A DNA stretch of 64,000 nucleotides from Burkholderiales bacterium (GCA_019635015.1 JAHCAG010000018.1:1-64000); one strand, 5' to 3'. Shown: positions 42,313 to 52,132, numbered from the stretch's first letter. A program made the numbers and translations. Notes: generated by a model from the sequence alone, not told the origin.

Positions 42313-44140
42313 CTGCGTCCGGCGTGCGCCGCGCCTGTTCCTGCTTTTCCTGCTGCTGCAACGCCCACATCTGGGCATAGGCGCCGGCCTGCGCCAGCAA
42401 AGCCGCATGGCGGCCGCGCTCGACGATGCGGCCGTGGTCGAGCACCAGGATTTCGTCGGCATCCATCACCGTGGACAGGCGGTGCGCGATGACCAGCGTG
42501 GTGCGCCCCTGCGCCACCGCGTTGAGCTCCCTCTGTATCGCCTGTTCGGTGCGCGAGTCGAGCGCCGAAGTTGCCTCGTCAAAGATCATGATCCGCGGGT
42601 TCTTGAGGATTGCCCGGGCGATGGCCACCCTCTGCTTTTCGCCGCCGGACAGCTTGAGACCACGCTCGCCGACCATTGCCTCGTAGCCGTCGGGGAGTCC
42701 GCTGATGAAGTCATGGATGTGAGCGGCCCTGGCCGCGGCAATCACCTCCTCGCGGGTCGCCGATGGCCGGCCGTACTGGATGTTGTAATAAATGCTGTCA
42801 TTGAAAAGCACGGTATCCTGCGGCACGATCGCGATTGACGCGCGCAGGCCGGCCTGACGCAGCTGGCGGATGTCCACACCATTGATGCGGATCGCGCCGC
42901 CGCTGACATCGTAGAAGCGGTAGAGCAGTCGCGCCAGCGTCGATTTGCCGGCACCGCTGGCGCCGACGACCGCCACCTTCGCCGCCGGCGGAATCCCGAA
43001 GCTCATGCCGTGCAGGATCTGTCGCCGCGGATCATAGCCAAAATCGACGTTGTCGAACTGCACTGTCGCCGGACCTTCGGGCACCGCCTGCGCTCCCGGC
43101 GCATCATCGACCTCGCGATTTTCCTCGAGCAGCCCGAACATGCGCTCCATGTCGATCATCGCCTGCTTGATCTCGCGGTAGGCCATGCCGAGGAAATTGA
43201 GCGGTATGTAGAGCTGGATCAGCAGGCCATTTACCAGCACCAGGTCGCCCAGCGACAGTTCGCGCGCCACCACGCCTTGTGCGCAGAGGATCATCAGCAG
43301 CGTCGCCGCCACCGCGATGATCGCCGCCTGGCCAACATTGAGCAGGCCCAGCGAAGCCTCGTTGCGCACCGCCATCACTTCGTAGCGCTGCAGGCTTTCG
43401 TCGTAACGCCGCGCCTCGTAATCCTCGTTGTTGAAATACTTTACCGTCTCGTAGTTGAGCAGGCTGTCGACCGCACGCGTGTTGGCATGCGAATCCAGTT
43501 CATTGGCTTTCTTGCGGATCGCCGTGCGCCATTCGGTAATGCCGATGGTGAAGGCAATGTAGAGGACAACGGCGGCAAAAGTGACCGCGACGAAGCGCCA
43601 GTCGAACTTCGCGAACAGCACGGCGGCGACCAGCATGAACTCGAGCACCACCGGGATGATCGAGAACAGCATGAAAGACAGCAGCGTCGAGATGCCGCGG
43701 GTGCCGCGCTCGATGTCTCGCGACATGCCGCCGGTCTGGCGGTCAAGGTGGAAACGCAGCGACAGGGCATGCAGGTGGCGGAACACCGCCAGCGCGATGC
43801 GCCGGGTCGCGCGCTGCGTGACCGGCACGAACACCACGTCGCGCAGTTCGGCGAACAGCACGGTGGCCAGGCGCAATGCGCCATAGGCGACGAGCAGCGC
43901 CAGCGGCAGCACCAGCACCGCCTTCTGCGAGTCAAGTCCGTCGACGATGTCCTTGAGCACCAGCGGCACGCCGACATTTGCCACTTTCGCCGTCACCAGG
44001 AACAGCAGCGCGACCACCACGCGCCATTTGTATTCCCACAGGTACGGCAGCAGCATCGGCACCACGCGCCAGTCGCCGCCTTTGCGCCGGCCCGCGGGTT
44101 CCCGCGAGGTCGCGGCGCGGCGCGCCAGTTCAGCAGTCAT
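42296..44140 (-). CDS. ABC exporter half-transporter, Atm1/ABCB7 type
   Basis: 614 residues: six-helix membrane domain (about 35-320) and ATPase. Walker A GASGAGKSTLARLL, signature LSGGEKQRVAIARA, Walker B IMIFDEATSALDS, and the H-loop AHRLS. The N-terminal LLPYLWEYKWRVVVAL and VPLVLKDIVDGL fit the Atm1 group, which in bacteria (NaAtm1) exports glutathione conjugates and metal-thiol complexes. That may relate it to the thiol chemistry at 4-10 kb, though it is not adjacent. Confidence 0.9.
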   Translation of the reverse strand: MTAELARRAATSREPAGRRKGGDWRVVPMLLPYLWEYKWRVVVALLFLVTAKVANVGVPLVLKDIVDGLDSQKAVLVLPLALLVAYGALRLATVLFAELRDVVFVPVTQRATRRIALAVFRHLHALSLRFHLDRQTGGMSRDIERGTRGISTLLSFMLFSIIPVVLEFMLVAAVLFAKFDWRFVAVTFAAVVLYIAFTIGITEWRTAIRKKANELDSHANTRAVDSLLNYETVKYFNNEDYEARRYDESLQRYEVMAVRNEASLGLLNVGQAAIIAVAATLLMILCAQGVVARELSLGDLVLVNGLLIQLYIPLNFLGMAYREIKQAMIDMERMFGLLEENREVDDAPGAQAVPEGPATVQFDNVDFGYDPRRQILHGMSFGIPPAAKVAVVGASGAGKSTLARLLYRFYDVSGGAIRINGVDIRQLRQAGLRASIAIVPQDTVLFNDSIYYNIQYGRPSATREEVIAAARAAHIHDFISGLPDGYEAMVGERGLKLSGGEKQRVAIARAILKNPRIMIFDEATSALDSRTEQAIQRELNAVAQGRTTLVIAHRLSTVMDADEILVLDHGRIVERGRHAALLAQAGAYAQMWALQQQEKQEQARRTPDAVKPEA

Positions 44141-44170
44141 GCCGAACCTGCAATATCATCATTTTATTCA

Positions 44171-44198
44171 TTAAAAACAATATGTTAAAAATCAAATG
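44171..44198 (+). repeat. AT-rich intergenic motif, copy 4 (double)
   Basis: TTAAAAACAATATG followed by TTAAAAATCAAATG; two diverged versions of the motif, upstream of the Atm1-type gene. Confidence 0.4.
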
Positions 44199-44304
44199 AC
44201 CTGCCAAGCCAGTGGCAGGCGGTAGCGCCTGCAAACTCCGCATGCTCCATGGGGGCCGCAATTATCGCACCCGGCATGCCCCCCCACCTGTCCACGAACC
44301 GTAC

Positions 44305-45087
44305 TCAGCCCGGCAGGCGCTCCAGCTGTGCGGTCAATGGCGCGTGATCGGAGATCCGCCACCAGCGCCGGCCATGGTGAACCCGCACTTCGCGCACCGC
44401 AAAACCACGGACATAAATGCGGTCGAGCCGCAGCAGTGGCAGCATCGCCGGAAAACTGCGCGCGGGCACCCCGCCCTTCAGCTCGAACACTTCGTGCATG
44501 TTCAGCGGCAGCGCCAGTTCCTGGGTGGCGCGGTGGCGCCAGTACCAGTCGTTGAAATCCCCGGCGACAATCAGCGGCGCGTCGGACGGCACCAGCCGCT
44601 CGATGCGCTGGCGCAGCCGTTCCAGCTGCAGACCGCGGCCGCGCGCGGTCAGCGCGAGGTGCACGCAGACGCAATGCAGGGAAAGCGGCCAGCCGGGCAC
44701 CTCGATTTCACAGTGCAGCAGACCGCGGCGTTCGAAGCGGTGGGCGGAAACATCCTCGTTGTCCCAGCGCGTAATGGGATAACGCGACAGCACCGCATTG
44801 CCGTGGTGACCGGCGTCGTACACCGCGTTCTTGCCGTAGGCGTGGCTGTGCCAGAGGCTGTCGGCAAGGTATTCATACTGGGACTGCGCCGGCCAGTCGC
44901 GGTGGCGGGCGGCATGCACGGCATGGGCCCCGACCACCTCCTGCAGGAACACCAGGTCGGTGCCAAGCAGGCGCAGCTGTTCGCGCAGGGCATGCACGGT
45001 CGGGCGCCGCGCAAACAGCGGCGTTACCGAAAAGCCCTTGTGGATGTTGTAGGTGGCGACGCTCAGCTGCAGCGGCGCGGCACTCAC
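44305..45087 (-). CDS. Endonuclease/exonuclease/phosphatase (EEP) family protein
   Basis: 260 residues. Start at GTG 45087, seven bases after the nadA stop; a longer same-frame reading only covers nadA in another frame. EEP motifs: ATYNIHKGF (Mg ligand N), VFLQEVVG (metal Glu), HGNAVLSRYPI, VAGDFNDWYW (catalytic D, N) and WRISDHAPLTAQL (metal D and His). The family includes DNases and phospholipid phosphodiesterases; the target is unknown. Translated downstream of nadA. Confidence 0.88.
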   Translation of the reverse strand: MSAAPLQLSVATYNIHKGFSVTPLFARRPTVHALREQLRLLGTDLVFLQEVVGAHAVHAARHRDWPAQSQYEYLADSLWHSHAYGKNAVYDAGHHGNAVLSRYPITRWDNEDVSAHRFERRGLLHCEIEVPGWPLSLHCVCVHLALTARGRGLQLERLRQRIERLVPSDAPLIVAGDFNDWYWRHRATQELALPLNMHEVFELKGGVPARSFPAMLPLLRLDRIYVRGFAVREVRVHHGRRWWRISDHAPLTAQLERLPG

Positions 45088-45094
45088 CAGGCGC

Positions 45095-46195
45095 TCAGGA
45101 GACAGACAACATGCGCTCCAGCGCGATCCGCGCCAGTTCCGCCTCGTACGCCGGCACCTTGATCGGATTGACCACCTTGCCGGCAACAAGATTTTCCAGC
45201 GCCCAGGCCAGGTGCTGCGGGTCGATGCGCTGCATCGTCGAGCACATGCACACCGTCGGCGCCATGAACTGCACCGACTTGCCCTGCGGACCGAATTCCT
45301 CGGCGATGCGGTTGACCAGATTAAGCTCGGTGCCGACCAGCCAGCGCGATCCGGGATGGCTCGCGGCGATGGTCTTGATGATGTAGTCGGTGGAACCGAC
45401 ATAGTCCGACAGTTTGCACACCTCGAAACTGCACTCCGGATGGCTGATCACCAGCCCGCCCGGATGCTGCTGGCGCCAGCGCAGGATGTGCTGTGCCTGG
45501 AACATCTGGTGCACCGAGCAGTGTCCTTTCCACAGCAGGACCTTGGCCATCTTGATCTGCTGCGGCGTGAGTCCGCCCATCGGCTCGTCCGGGTCCCAGA
45601 CCAGCATCTCGGAAAGCGGAATGTCCATCAGGTAACCGGTCCAGCGGCCGAGGTGCTGGTCGGGAAAAAACAGCACTTTTTCACGGCGGTTGAACGCCCA
45701 CTGCAGGATGCCGCGCGCGTTGGACGAGGTGCAGACGATGCCGCCATGTTCGCCGCAGAAGGCCTTCAGGTCGGCGGCGGAATTGATGTAAGTGATCGGG
45801 GTGACATGTTCGTCCGGATCAAGCACCTCGGCGATTTCGCGCCAGGCACGCTCGACCTTGGACAGGCTGGCCATGTCGGCCATGGAACAACCGGCGTTCA
45901 TGTCCGGCAGGATCACCTGCTGCGAAGGACGCGACAGGATGTCGGCAACCTCGGCCATGAAGTGTACGCCGCAGAAGACGATGTATTCAGCCTCGGTGCC
46001 GGCGGCAAGTTTCGACAATTGCAGCGAATCGCCGGTCAGGTCGGCATGTTTGTAGACATCGGCCCGCTGGTAGTGATGTCCCAGCAGCACGACGCGGTCC
46101 CCCAGTTTCTGCCGCGCGGCAAGGATGCGTTCCTGGCAGGCCTCGTCGGCCAGCGGCTTGAAACCGTCAAATGTGATCGTTTTCACTTCCATCAT
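45095..46195 (-). CDS. nadA: Quinolinate synthase
   Basis: 366 residues. NadA condenses iminoaspartate and dihydroxyacetone phosphate to quinolinate for NAD synthesis, using a 4Fe-4S cluster. Its cysteines appear as C103 in DMNAGCSMADM, the Cys of HPECSFEV and PTVCMC. Family blocks LLGHHYQRADVYKHAD (38-53) and FFPDQHLGRWTG. nadB and nadC are not in the window. Confidence 0.97.
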   Translation of the reverse strand: MMEVKTITFDGFKPLADEACQERILAARQKLGDRVVLLGHHYQRADVYKHADLTGDSLQLSKLAAGTEAEYIVFCGVHFMAEVADILSRPSQQVILPDMNAGCSMADMASLSKVERAWREIAEVLDPDEHVTPITYINSAADLKAFCGEHGGIVCTSSNARGILQWAFNRREKVLFFPDQHLGRWTGYLMDIPLSEMLVWDPDEPMGGLTPQQIKMAKVLLWKGHCSVHQMFQAQHILRWRQQHPGGLVISHPECSFEVCKLSDYVGSTDYIIKTIAASHPGSRWLVGTELNLVNRIAEEFGPQGKSVQFMAPTVCMCSTMQRIDPQHLAWALENLVAGKVVNPIKVPAYEAELARIALERMLSVS

Positions 46196-46290
46196 CAGAC
46201 CCTTCTCATGATGCCCACTACGGGAAAAGTTTCTACATTACAGGATTTTGACAGAAAAACCATCCGGAAAATCCCGCCCCGCAATGTGGT

Positions 46291-46740
46291 CTATACACCG
46301 GACGCCAGCCTGTCCGGAAGTTCACGGATCACTTCGGCGTTGCTCCACGAAAAAACCCGGTCGGCCGCTTCCCGCCACGGCAACCAGGCAAAGGCAAGGT
46401 GTTCACGTGGCGCCAGCACGATGTCCCGGACTGCCGGCAGCGTCAATCCGAACACATGTTCCGTATTGTGGGTCACCCCGGGCGCATAACGGCTGCGCCA
46501 GTGGCTGTAGATCTCGTAGCGGTTTTGCCGTTTCCAGTCGACCAGCATGCCGGGCTGCGCGACAATGCCGGTTTCTTCGGCAAGTTCACGCTGTGCGGTC
46601 TGCGGCAGTGTCTCCCCTTCATCCATGCTCCCCGTCACCGACTGCCAGAACCCCGGCCTGTCGGCACGCTCCAGCAACAGCACCTGCAGGTCGGCGGTAT
46701 GCACCAGCACCAGCACCGAGACCGGGATCTTGTAACTCAT
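46291..46740 (-). CDS. nudB: Dihydroneopterin triphosphate pyrophosphatase (NudB)
   Basis: 149 residues with a Nudix box in GSMDEGETLPQTAQRELAEE. The opening MSYKIPVSVLVLVHTADLQVLLLERADRPGFWQSVTGS (only its pattern is used here) is typical of NudB, which acts in folate synthesis. Its ATG overlaps the barstar stop as ATGA, so the two are coupled in translation. Confidence 0.9.
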   Translation of the reverse strand: MSYKIPVSVLVLVHTADLQVLLLERADRPGFWQSVTGSMDEGETLPQTAQRELAEETGIVAQPGMLVDWKRQNRYEIYSHWRSRYAPGVTHNTEHVFGLTLPAVRDIVLAPREHLAFAWLPWREAADRVFSWSNAEVIRELPDRLASGV

Positions 46741-47147
46741 GACGGCGGAAACTCCGGCAGTCCGGCGGCATCGCAGAACACGACAAACACGCGTTTTTTC
46801 CCGCGCCAGTACGACGCGGCGTCAGCGAGAATTTCAAGCAGCAGCGCAAAATCCTCCGGCGCGGCCCCGGAAAACCCCGCCGTGCCGGACAGCAGCAGCA
46901 CGATCCCGTTCTGCCGCGCAGGCAACCAGGACAGGTCCTGCAGTGCGTCGTTGAGAGCATCCCAGTTGCCGCCGAAACTGTCGGGAACCGCGAACGCGGC
47001 TGCAATCACGCCCAGCACCGCTTTTTTGTCCCGGGCACGGCCCAGATCGGCTGCCACGCGCAGCAGCCCGGTCGTATCCGCCGTGACGCCCTGTCGCGGC
47101 ATGCGGTAGATACCGTTTGCCTGCGCGCTGAAATGCGGTGTGTTCAT
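46737..47147 (-). CDS. Barstar-family RNase inhibitor
   Basis: 136 residues; start at 47147 (MNTPHFSAQANGIYRMP). The barstar core is plain: KKAVLGVIAAAFAVPDSFGGNWDALNDALQDLSWL, in which the Asp/Trp-Asp region contacts the RNase active site. A C-terminal strand VFVVFCDAAGLP follows. Overlaps the upstream RNase stop and the downstream nudB start, both as ATGA. Expected to be cytoplasmic protection against the cognate RNase. Confidence 0.9.
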   Translation of the reverse strand: MNTPHFSAQANGIYRMPRQGVTADTTGLLRVAADLGRARDKKAVLGVIAAAFAVPDSFGGNWDALNDALQDLSWLPARQNGIVLLLSGTAGFSGAAPEDFALLLEILADAASYWRGKKRVFVVFCDAAGLPEFPPS

Positions 47148-47581
47148 TCGACGATGCGCCGGAAACTGCGGTAATGGTCGGCAGTGTAGTAAAACTCGCC
47201 GCCGTCGCGGCAGTGCTCCAGCCACAGACTGCGCCCGGGCTTTGGCTGCGGACGGACACGCTCGCAGCCGACAACGATGCGCCGTGCGCCGCGGTGCCGG
47301 ATGCCCGGTGTCGTCACCGTGTATTCGCTGTAATGCCCGCGCCGCGCCGGCGGCAGCAGCTTCTCGTAATTGTTGAAGGTGATGCCGTCACGGTCATGGG
47401 GATAAGGGCCGCCGCGCCGGATCAGCTGCAGCGTCTCCCCGGCTTCGGGCGGCAGTTCACCGACGTGTATGGCAGACAAGGACGGCGCATCGCCGCGGGC
47501 GAAGACGGCAGCCGACAGCGCCGCAGCGGCAATCAGGGCCGCCCAACGCCAGACATGGTCCGGCCGTAGCAGGAAACGCAT
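47144..47581 (-). CDS. Secreted guanyl-preferring ribonuclease (N1/T1/barnase type)
   Basis: 145 residues with an N-terminal membrane/signal segment (WRWAALIAAAALSAAVFA). The RNase region has GITFNNYEKLLP, HYSEYTVTTPG (catalytic Glu), RRIVVGC and YYTADHYRSF (catalytic His). Two Cys could form a disulfide. It is encoded right before its barstar inhibitor. Activity not provable from sequence, but the catalytic Glu, Arg and His positions seem kept. Confidence 0.88.
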   Translation of the reverse strand: MRFLLRPDHVWRWAALIAAAALSAAVFARGDAPSLSAIHVGELPPEAGETLQLIRRGGPYPHDRDGITFNNYEKLLPPARRGHYSEYTVTTPGIRHRGARRIVVGCERVRPQPKPGRSLWLEHCRDGGEFYYTADHYRSFRRIVE

Positions 47582-47611
47582 GAGAGCCGCCTGCAGCGCG
47601 ACCCGTGCCGT

Positions 47612-49396
47612 CTACGCGGCCGGCGTGACGTTGCGCAGGCGGATGTGCAGCTCGCGCAACTGTTTTTCGGTCACCGGCGTGGGCGCGTCTACCATCAGAT
47701 CCTGCCCGCGCTGGGTTTTCGGAAATGCAATAACCTCGCGGATAGATTCGGCTCCGGTCATCAGCGTGACGATGCGGTCGAGACCGAAGGCAATACCGCC
47801 ATGCGGCGGCGCGCCGTAGGACAGCGCATCCAGCAGGAAGCCGAACTTGGCGCGCGCGTCCTCGGGCGTGATGCCCAGCGCGGCGAACACCTGTGACTGC
47901 ACCTCGGGGCGGTGAATCCGCACCGAACCGCCGCCGATTTCCCAGCCGTTCAGCGCCACGTCGTAGGCTTTGGCCAGCACCTTTCCGGGATCGGTGGCCA
48001 GCAGCCCGACATGCTCGTCCTTGGGCGCAGTGAAGGGATGATGCGCGGCGTTCCAGCGCTGCGCCTCTTCGTCGTATTCGAAGGCCGGGAAATCCACGAC
48101 CCAGCACGGCCGCCAGCCGGCTTCGGCATGGCCCTTTTCATGGCCGACCTTCACCCGCAACGCACCGAGCGCGTCCCACACTACTTTCCTGCGGTCGGCG
48201 CCGAAGAAAATCAGGTCGCCGTTGGCGGCGCCGGTGCGCTTGAGGATTTCCGCGAGCACCGGCTGCGGCAGGAACTTGACGATCGGCGACTGCAGCCCGG
48301 CGTCGTTCAGCTGGGTCACGTCATTGACCTTGATATAGGCCAGTCCCTTGGCGCCGTAGATCCCGACAAAGGCGGTGTAGTCGTCGATCTCCTTGCGCGT
48401 CAGTGCGGCGCCGCCTGGCACGCGCAGCGCGACCACCTTGCCGTCCTTCAGTGCGATGGCCTGCCTGAACACCTTGAAGTCGACCTGCGTCATCAGGTCG
48501 CTCAGGTCAGTGAGTTCGAGCTTGACGCGCAGGTCCGGTTTGTCCGAGCCGTAACGCGCCATCGCGTCGGCATAGCTCAGGCGCGGAAATTCGCCGAGTT
48601 CGACGTTCAGCACTTTTTTGAACAGTTCGCGGATCAGGCCTTCCATCAGGTCCTGGATCTCGCGCTCGCCGAGGAAGGAGGTCTCGATGTCGATCTGGGT
48701 GAATTCGGGCTGGCGGTCGGCGCGCAGGTCCTCGTCGCGGAAACACTTGACGATCTGGTAATAACGGTCGTAACCGGCCACCATCAGCAACTGCTTGAAC
48801 AGTTGCGGCGACTGGGGCAGCGCGTAGAACTGGCCGTCATGCATGCGCGAGGGCACGAGGAATTCGCGTGCGCCCTCGGGGGTCGACTTGTAGAGCATCG
48901 GCGTCTCGACGTCGATGAAACCGTTGTTGTCGAGATAGTTCCGTACTGCGCTCGCCGCGCGGTGGCGCAGCCGCAGATGGCCCTGCATCTGCGGGCGGCG
49001 CAGGTCGAGGAAGCGGTACTGCAGGCGCACGTTTTCCGACAGGTTCTCGTCGTCCATCATGAACGGCGGTGTCTGCGACGGATTGAGCACTTCGAGCGTC
49101 ATCGCCAGCACTTCGATCTCGCCGCTGATCAGGTTGGCGTTGGTGGTGCCGGCAGGCCGCTCGCGCACCCTGCCCTCGACGCGGATCACGAACTCGTTGC
49201 GCAGGCCGTCGGCGGTGGCGAAGGTTTCCGCGCGGTCCGGATCGCAGACGATTTGCACCAGGCCTTCGCGGTCGCGCAGATCGATGAAAATGACCCCGCC
49301 GTGGTCACGGCGGCGATGCACCCAGCCGCAGAGGCTTACGGTCTGGCCGAGGAGTTTGCGGTCGACCAACCCGCAATAATGGCTGCGCATAGACAT
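47612..49396 (-). CDS. aspS: Aspartyl-tRNA synthetase
   Basis: 594 residues, a typical bacterial AspRS with OB-fold anticodon domain ([20 protein letters not shown]), class II motif 2 ([18 protein letters not shown]), GAD insertion domain and motif 3 ([11 protein letters not shown]). The RNase gene begins 30 bp downstream. It attaches Asp to tRNA-Asp; whether it also charges tRNA-Asn, as in organisms with GatCAB, is not resolvable here. Confidence 0.97.
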   Translation of the reverse strand: MSMRSHYCGLVDRKLLGQTVSLCGWVHRRRDHGGVIFIDLRDREGLVQIVCDPDRAETFATADGLRNEFVIRVEGRVRERPAGTTNANLISGEIEVLAMTLEVLNPSQTPPFMMDDENLSENVRLQYRFLDLRRPQMQGHLRLRHRAASAVRNYLDNNGFIDVETPMLYKSTPEGAREFLVPSRMHDGQFYALPQSPQLFKQLLMVAGYDRYYQIVKCFRDEDLRADRQPEFTQIDIETSFLGEREIQDLMEGLIRELFKKVLNVELGEFPRLSYADAMARYGSDKPDLRVKLELTDLSDLMTQVDFKVFRQAIALKDGKVVALRVPGGAALTRKEIDDYTAFVGIYGAKGLAYIKVNDVTQLNDAGLQSPIVKFLPQPVLAEILKRTGAANGDLIFFGADRRKVVWDALGALRVKVGHEKGHAEAGWRPCWVVDFPAFEYDEEAQRWNAAHHPFTAPKDEHVGLLATDPGKVLAKAYDVALNGWEIGGGSVRIHRPEVQSQVFAALGITPEDARAKFGFLLDALSYGAPPHGGIAFGLDRIVTLMTGAESIREVIAFPKTQRGQDLMVDAPTPVTEKQLRELHIRLRNVTPAA

Positions 49397-49412
49397 AAGT
49401 ATTTGATTTTAA
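49395..49412 (-). repeat. AT-rich intergenic motif, copy 5
   Basis: The minus strand reads TTAAAATCAAATACTTAT, one base different from copy 1. It touches the aspS start region. Confidence 0.5.
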
Positions 49413-49418
49413 AGTAAA

Positions 49419-50081
49419 TTATTTATTAGCCGGCACTTTGGGCAAGTTTTCGGCGTTGCCATTGCCGTTGCCGTTGCCGCCCGCCGGGGCAACCACACCC
49501 ATGGAAACAATGTATTTGAATGCGGCGTCCACCGACATGTCGAGCTCGATGACATCCTCGCGCCGGACGTAAAAATAAAAACCGTTGACCGGGCTCGGCG
49601 TCGTCGGGATGAACACGGCAACGTAATCCTCCGGCAGGCGCACACCGACTTCGACGGGCACATTGGTCTGGAACGCCAGCGACCAGGCCTGCGGATGCGG
49701 GTAACGCACCAGCAGCACCTTGCGGAAGGCATGACCTGTTCCGGAAAACAGCGTGTCGCTGACCTGCTTGACGCTGTTGTAGATGGTGTTGACGACCGGA
49801 ATGCGCGCGAGAATGCCCTCCCAGAACAGCACCAGGCGCTGGCCGATGATGTTTGCCGCCAGTACGCCGGTGGAGAGCACAATCAGCAGTGTCAGGATCA
49901 CCCCCAGGCCGGGCACATGGACGCCGAGCCAGTTTTCCGTGAGCAATGCGTTCGGCAGCAACTGCAGGCTCTGGTCCATCATGCCGACGAGCAGGTTGAG
50001 CACCCACAACGTGATCACCAGCGGCACCCAGATCAGCAGGCCGGTGATGAAATAGCTTTTAATGGAAGTGTTCTTGAACAT
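49419..50081 (-). CDS. DUF502 family membrane protein
   Basis: 220 residues. Two hydrophobic segments (about 10-33 and 58-80), then a soluble part: NTIYNSVKQVSDTLF, VLLVRYPHPQAWSLAFQTN and VFIPTTPSPVNGFYFYV, the DUF502 core. Short Gly/Asn repeat GNGNGNGN near the end. Often placed between aspS and fmdB in Betaproteobacteria, as here. Function unknown. Confidence 0.9.
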   Translation of the reverse strand: MFKNTSIKSYFITGLLIWVPLVITLWVLNLLVGMMDQSLQLLPNALLTENWLGVHVPGLGVILTLLIVLSTGVLAANIIGQRLVLFWEGILARIPVVNTIYNSVKQVSDTLFSGTGHAFRKVLLVRYPHPQAWSLAFQTNVPVEVGVRLPEDYVAVFIPTTPSPVNGFYFYVRREDVIELDMSVDAAFKYIVSMGVVAPAGGNGNGNGNAENLPKVPANK

Positions 50082-50101
50082 GGATCTTCAGGCGGTACGC
50101 A

Positions 50102-50128
50102 GCATGCCCGGCAACTTGCCGGGCATGC
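50102..50128. repeat. Perfect 13-bp-arm palindrome
   Basis: GCATGCCCGGCAA, one base, TTGCCGGGCATGC. Located between the fmdB stop and the DUF502 start with no T run; could be a processing or attenuation hairpin in the shared transcript. Confidence 0.55.
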
Positions 50129-50182
50129 GCATCAGGACTGCAGTTGCCACCGGCGACCGGTCGCCGGCGCGATCAGCGGAGG

Positions 50183-50473
50183 TCAGTTGCAGGCAGGACA
50201 GGCCCCGGCGCCGCAAGCGGCCTCGGCCTTGGATTCGTCTTTCTTGGCACCGTCGCCGGATTTCGCGGCATCGGCGGCGGGTTTGCTGCCCTTGTCACGA
50301 AAATCGGTTGCATACCAGCCGCTGCCCTTCAACTGGAATCCGGCTGCAGTCACCATCTTGCTGAGCGTGTTCTTGCTGCACTCCGGACACTCGGTCAGCG
50401 GCGCATCGCTGATGCGTTGCAGGAATTCCTTCTGGAACCCGCACGCCTCGCATCGATACTCGTAAATCGGCAT
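50183..50473 (-). CDS. FmdB-family zinc-ribbon protein
   Basis: 96 residues, start at 50473 (MPIYEYRCEACG). Two CxxC pairs (YRCEACG, CPECSK) form a zinc ribbon; AAGFQLKGSGWYATDF follows. The tail is Ala/Lys/Asp-rich and ends with a Cys cluster (ACGAGACPACN). The first gene in the fmdB-DUF502-aspS order. The family is regulatory by name only; its role is unclear. Confidence 0.92.
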   Translation of the reverse strand: MPIYEYRCEACGFQKEFLQRISDAPLTECPECSKNTLSKMVTAAGFQLKGSGWYATDFRDKGSKPAADAAKSGDGAKKDESKAEAACGAGACPACN

Positions 50474-50721
50474 GGCGCACTCCAAAAATCGAAAAAAGCA
50501 TTATACCTGAGACGTTTAGGGACTTTCCCCGGTGATATGCGGGCGGCCATCCGGGCATTTCAAGCCCCCCCGCCCCGGGCTCTCAGCCTCCGCCGGCCAG
50601 CCGTCGTCCGGGCCGGGACGTGAGTCCAGCATCAAGCCCGGATCGGCCGTCCGGAGGGATTCCTCCTATAATCAAAGGCTTGCTTTCCAGGATCCGATCC
50701 CACTCCAGTCCGCCCGACCCG

Positions 50722-51648
50722 ATGAAAAACGCCGCCCCACGCAGCCATCAGCTTGTCGAACGTGCCCGCGACCGTGGCCCCGCCCCTACGGCCGTGGTTT
50801 ACCCCTGCAGCGAACCGGCGCTGGCCGGCGCACTGGAGGCCGCAGCCGCGGGACTGATCCTGCCGCTGCTGATCGGTCCCAGGGAACGCATCCGGCAGGT
50901 CGCCGACAATGCGCAGCTGGACATATCAGGGTGCGTGATCGAAGACGCGGCGGACGCCCGTACCAGTGCCCGCCGCGCCGCGGAAATGGCCTGCGGCGGG
51001 GAAGCCGCGCTGCTGATGAAAGGCAGCCTGCATACCGATGAACTGATGGGTGTCATCGTCGCGCGTGACGCCGGCCTGCGCACGGAGCGCCGGGTCAGCC
51101 ATGTTTTCGTGATGGACGTGCCCTCGCATGACCGTCTGCTGCTGATCAGTGACGCTGCAGTGAACATCGCCCCAGGTCTCGAAGCCAAGCGCCACATCAC
51201 CCAGAACGCGATCGATGTCGCGCATGCGCTGGACATCGCGTGTCCACGCGTTGCAGTGCTGTCGGCCGTGGAAACCGTCAATCCGGCGATCCCGTCGAGT
51301 GAACACGCCGCTGCACTGCGCGACATGGCGCAGGACGGCCGCATTACCGGCGGCATTGTCGACGGCCCGCTGGCCTTCGACAACATGTTTTCGGCCGAGG
51401 CCGCGCGCATCAAGGGTATTTCGTCGCCGGTGAGCGGCGTGACCGACATCCTGGTGATGCCGGGACTGGAAGCAGGCAATATCCTCTACAAGTCGCTGGT
51501 CTACCTCGGTGGCGCAGTCGCTGCCGGCGTTGTCATGGGCGCCCGAGTGCCTGTCATCCTGACCAGCCGCGCCGATTCGGCACACAGCCGCATCGCGTCA
51601 GCCGCCGTGGCCTGCCTGGTCGCCCACGCCCGTTCAATGCGCGGCTGA
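50722..51648 (+). CDS. Phosphate acetyl/butyryltransferase family protein
   Basis: 308 residues. Start at ATG 50722 (MKNAAPRSHQLVERARDRGP); an upstream frame without ribosome site was not used. Typical PTA/PTB features: LMKGSLHTDELM, ALDIACPRVAVLSAVETVNP, DGPLAFDNMFS, and VSGVTDILVMPGLEAGNILYKSLVYLG. It interconverts acyl-CoA and acyl phosphate. No acetate or butyrate kinase gene adjoins it, so the exact acyl group is open. Confidence 0.9.
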   Translation: MKNAAPRSHQLVERARDRGPAPTAVVYPCSEPALAGALEAAAAGLILPLLIGPRERIRQVADNAQLDISGCVIEDAADARTSARRAAEMACGGEAALLMKGSLHTDELMGVIVARDAGLRTERRVSHVFVMDVPSHDRLLLISDAAVNIAPGLEAKRHITQNAIDVAHALDIACPRVAVLSAVETVNPAIPSSEHAAALRDMAQDGRITGGIVDGPLAFDNMFSAEAARIKGISSPVSGVTDILVMPGLEAGNILYKSLVYLGGAVAAGVVMGARVPVILTSRADSAHSRIASAAVACLVAHARSMRG

Positions 51649-51676
51649 CCGCCGCCGGGCGTGTTACGGCATTCCC

Positions 51677-52132
51677 TTAGAACGGGATGTCGTCGTCCAT
51701 GTCGTCAAAGCTGCCGCCGCTTTTCTTCGCCGGAGCCTTGTTGCCGCCTCCGGCAGACGGCGGTTCGCGCATGCCGCCGCCGTCACCGCCGGATCCGCCG
51801 CGGCTGCCAAGGAGCTGCATTCGGTCAGCGACGATCTCGGTCGAATAACGGTCCTGGCCTTCCTTGTCCTGCCACTTCCGGGTGCGGATGCGACCCTCGA
51901 TATACACCGGCGAACCTTTTTTCAGGTATTCACCGGCCACTTCCGCCTGGCGGCCGAAGAAGGATATGCGGTGCCATTCGGTATGTTCCTGCTTGTCGCC
52001 GCTTTTTTTGTCCTTCCATGACTCGGTGGTTGCAACGGTGATGTTCGTCACCGCGTCACCGCTGGGCAGATAGCGTGTCTCCGGGTCCTTGCCGAGATTG
52101 CCGATCAGAATCACCTTGTTTACCGATGCCAT
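51677..52132 (-). CDS. ssb: Single-stranded DNA-binding protein
   Basis: 151 residues. OB-fold from [20 protein letters not shown], through [20 protein letters not shown], a Gly-rich linker, and the C-terminal DDDIPF tip that binds repair and replication partners. It lies downstream of an MFS gene and diverges from uvrA through it, an arrangement common in Betaproteobacteria. Confidence 0.97.
   Translation of the reverse strand: MASVNKVILIGNLGKDPETRYLPSGDAVTNITVATTESWKDKKSGDKQEHTEWHRISFFGRQAEVAGEYLKKGSPVYIEGRIRTRKWQDKEGQDRYSTEIVADRMQLLGSRGGSGGDGGGMREPPSAGGGNKAPAKKSGGSFDDMDDDIPF

Noticed and set aside
45088..45402. N-terminal extension of the EEP-family protein to 365 residues
   Set aside because: The extra 105 residues lie entirely within nadA in another frame and look like random Arg/Ser-rich translation; a GTG at 45087 gives a normal-length protein.
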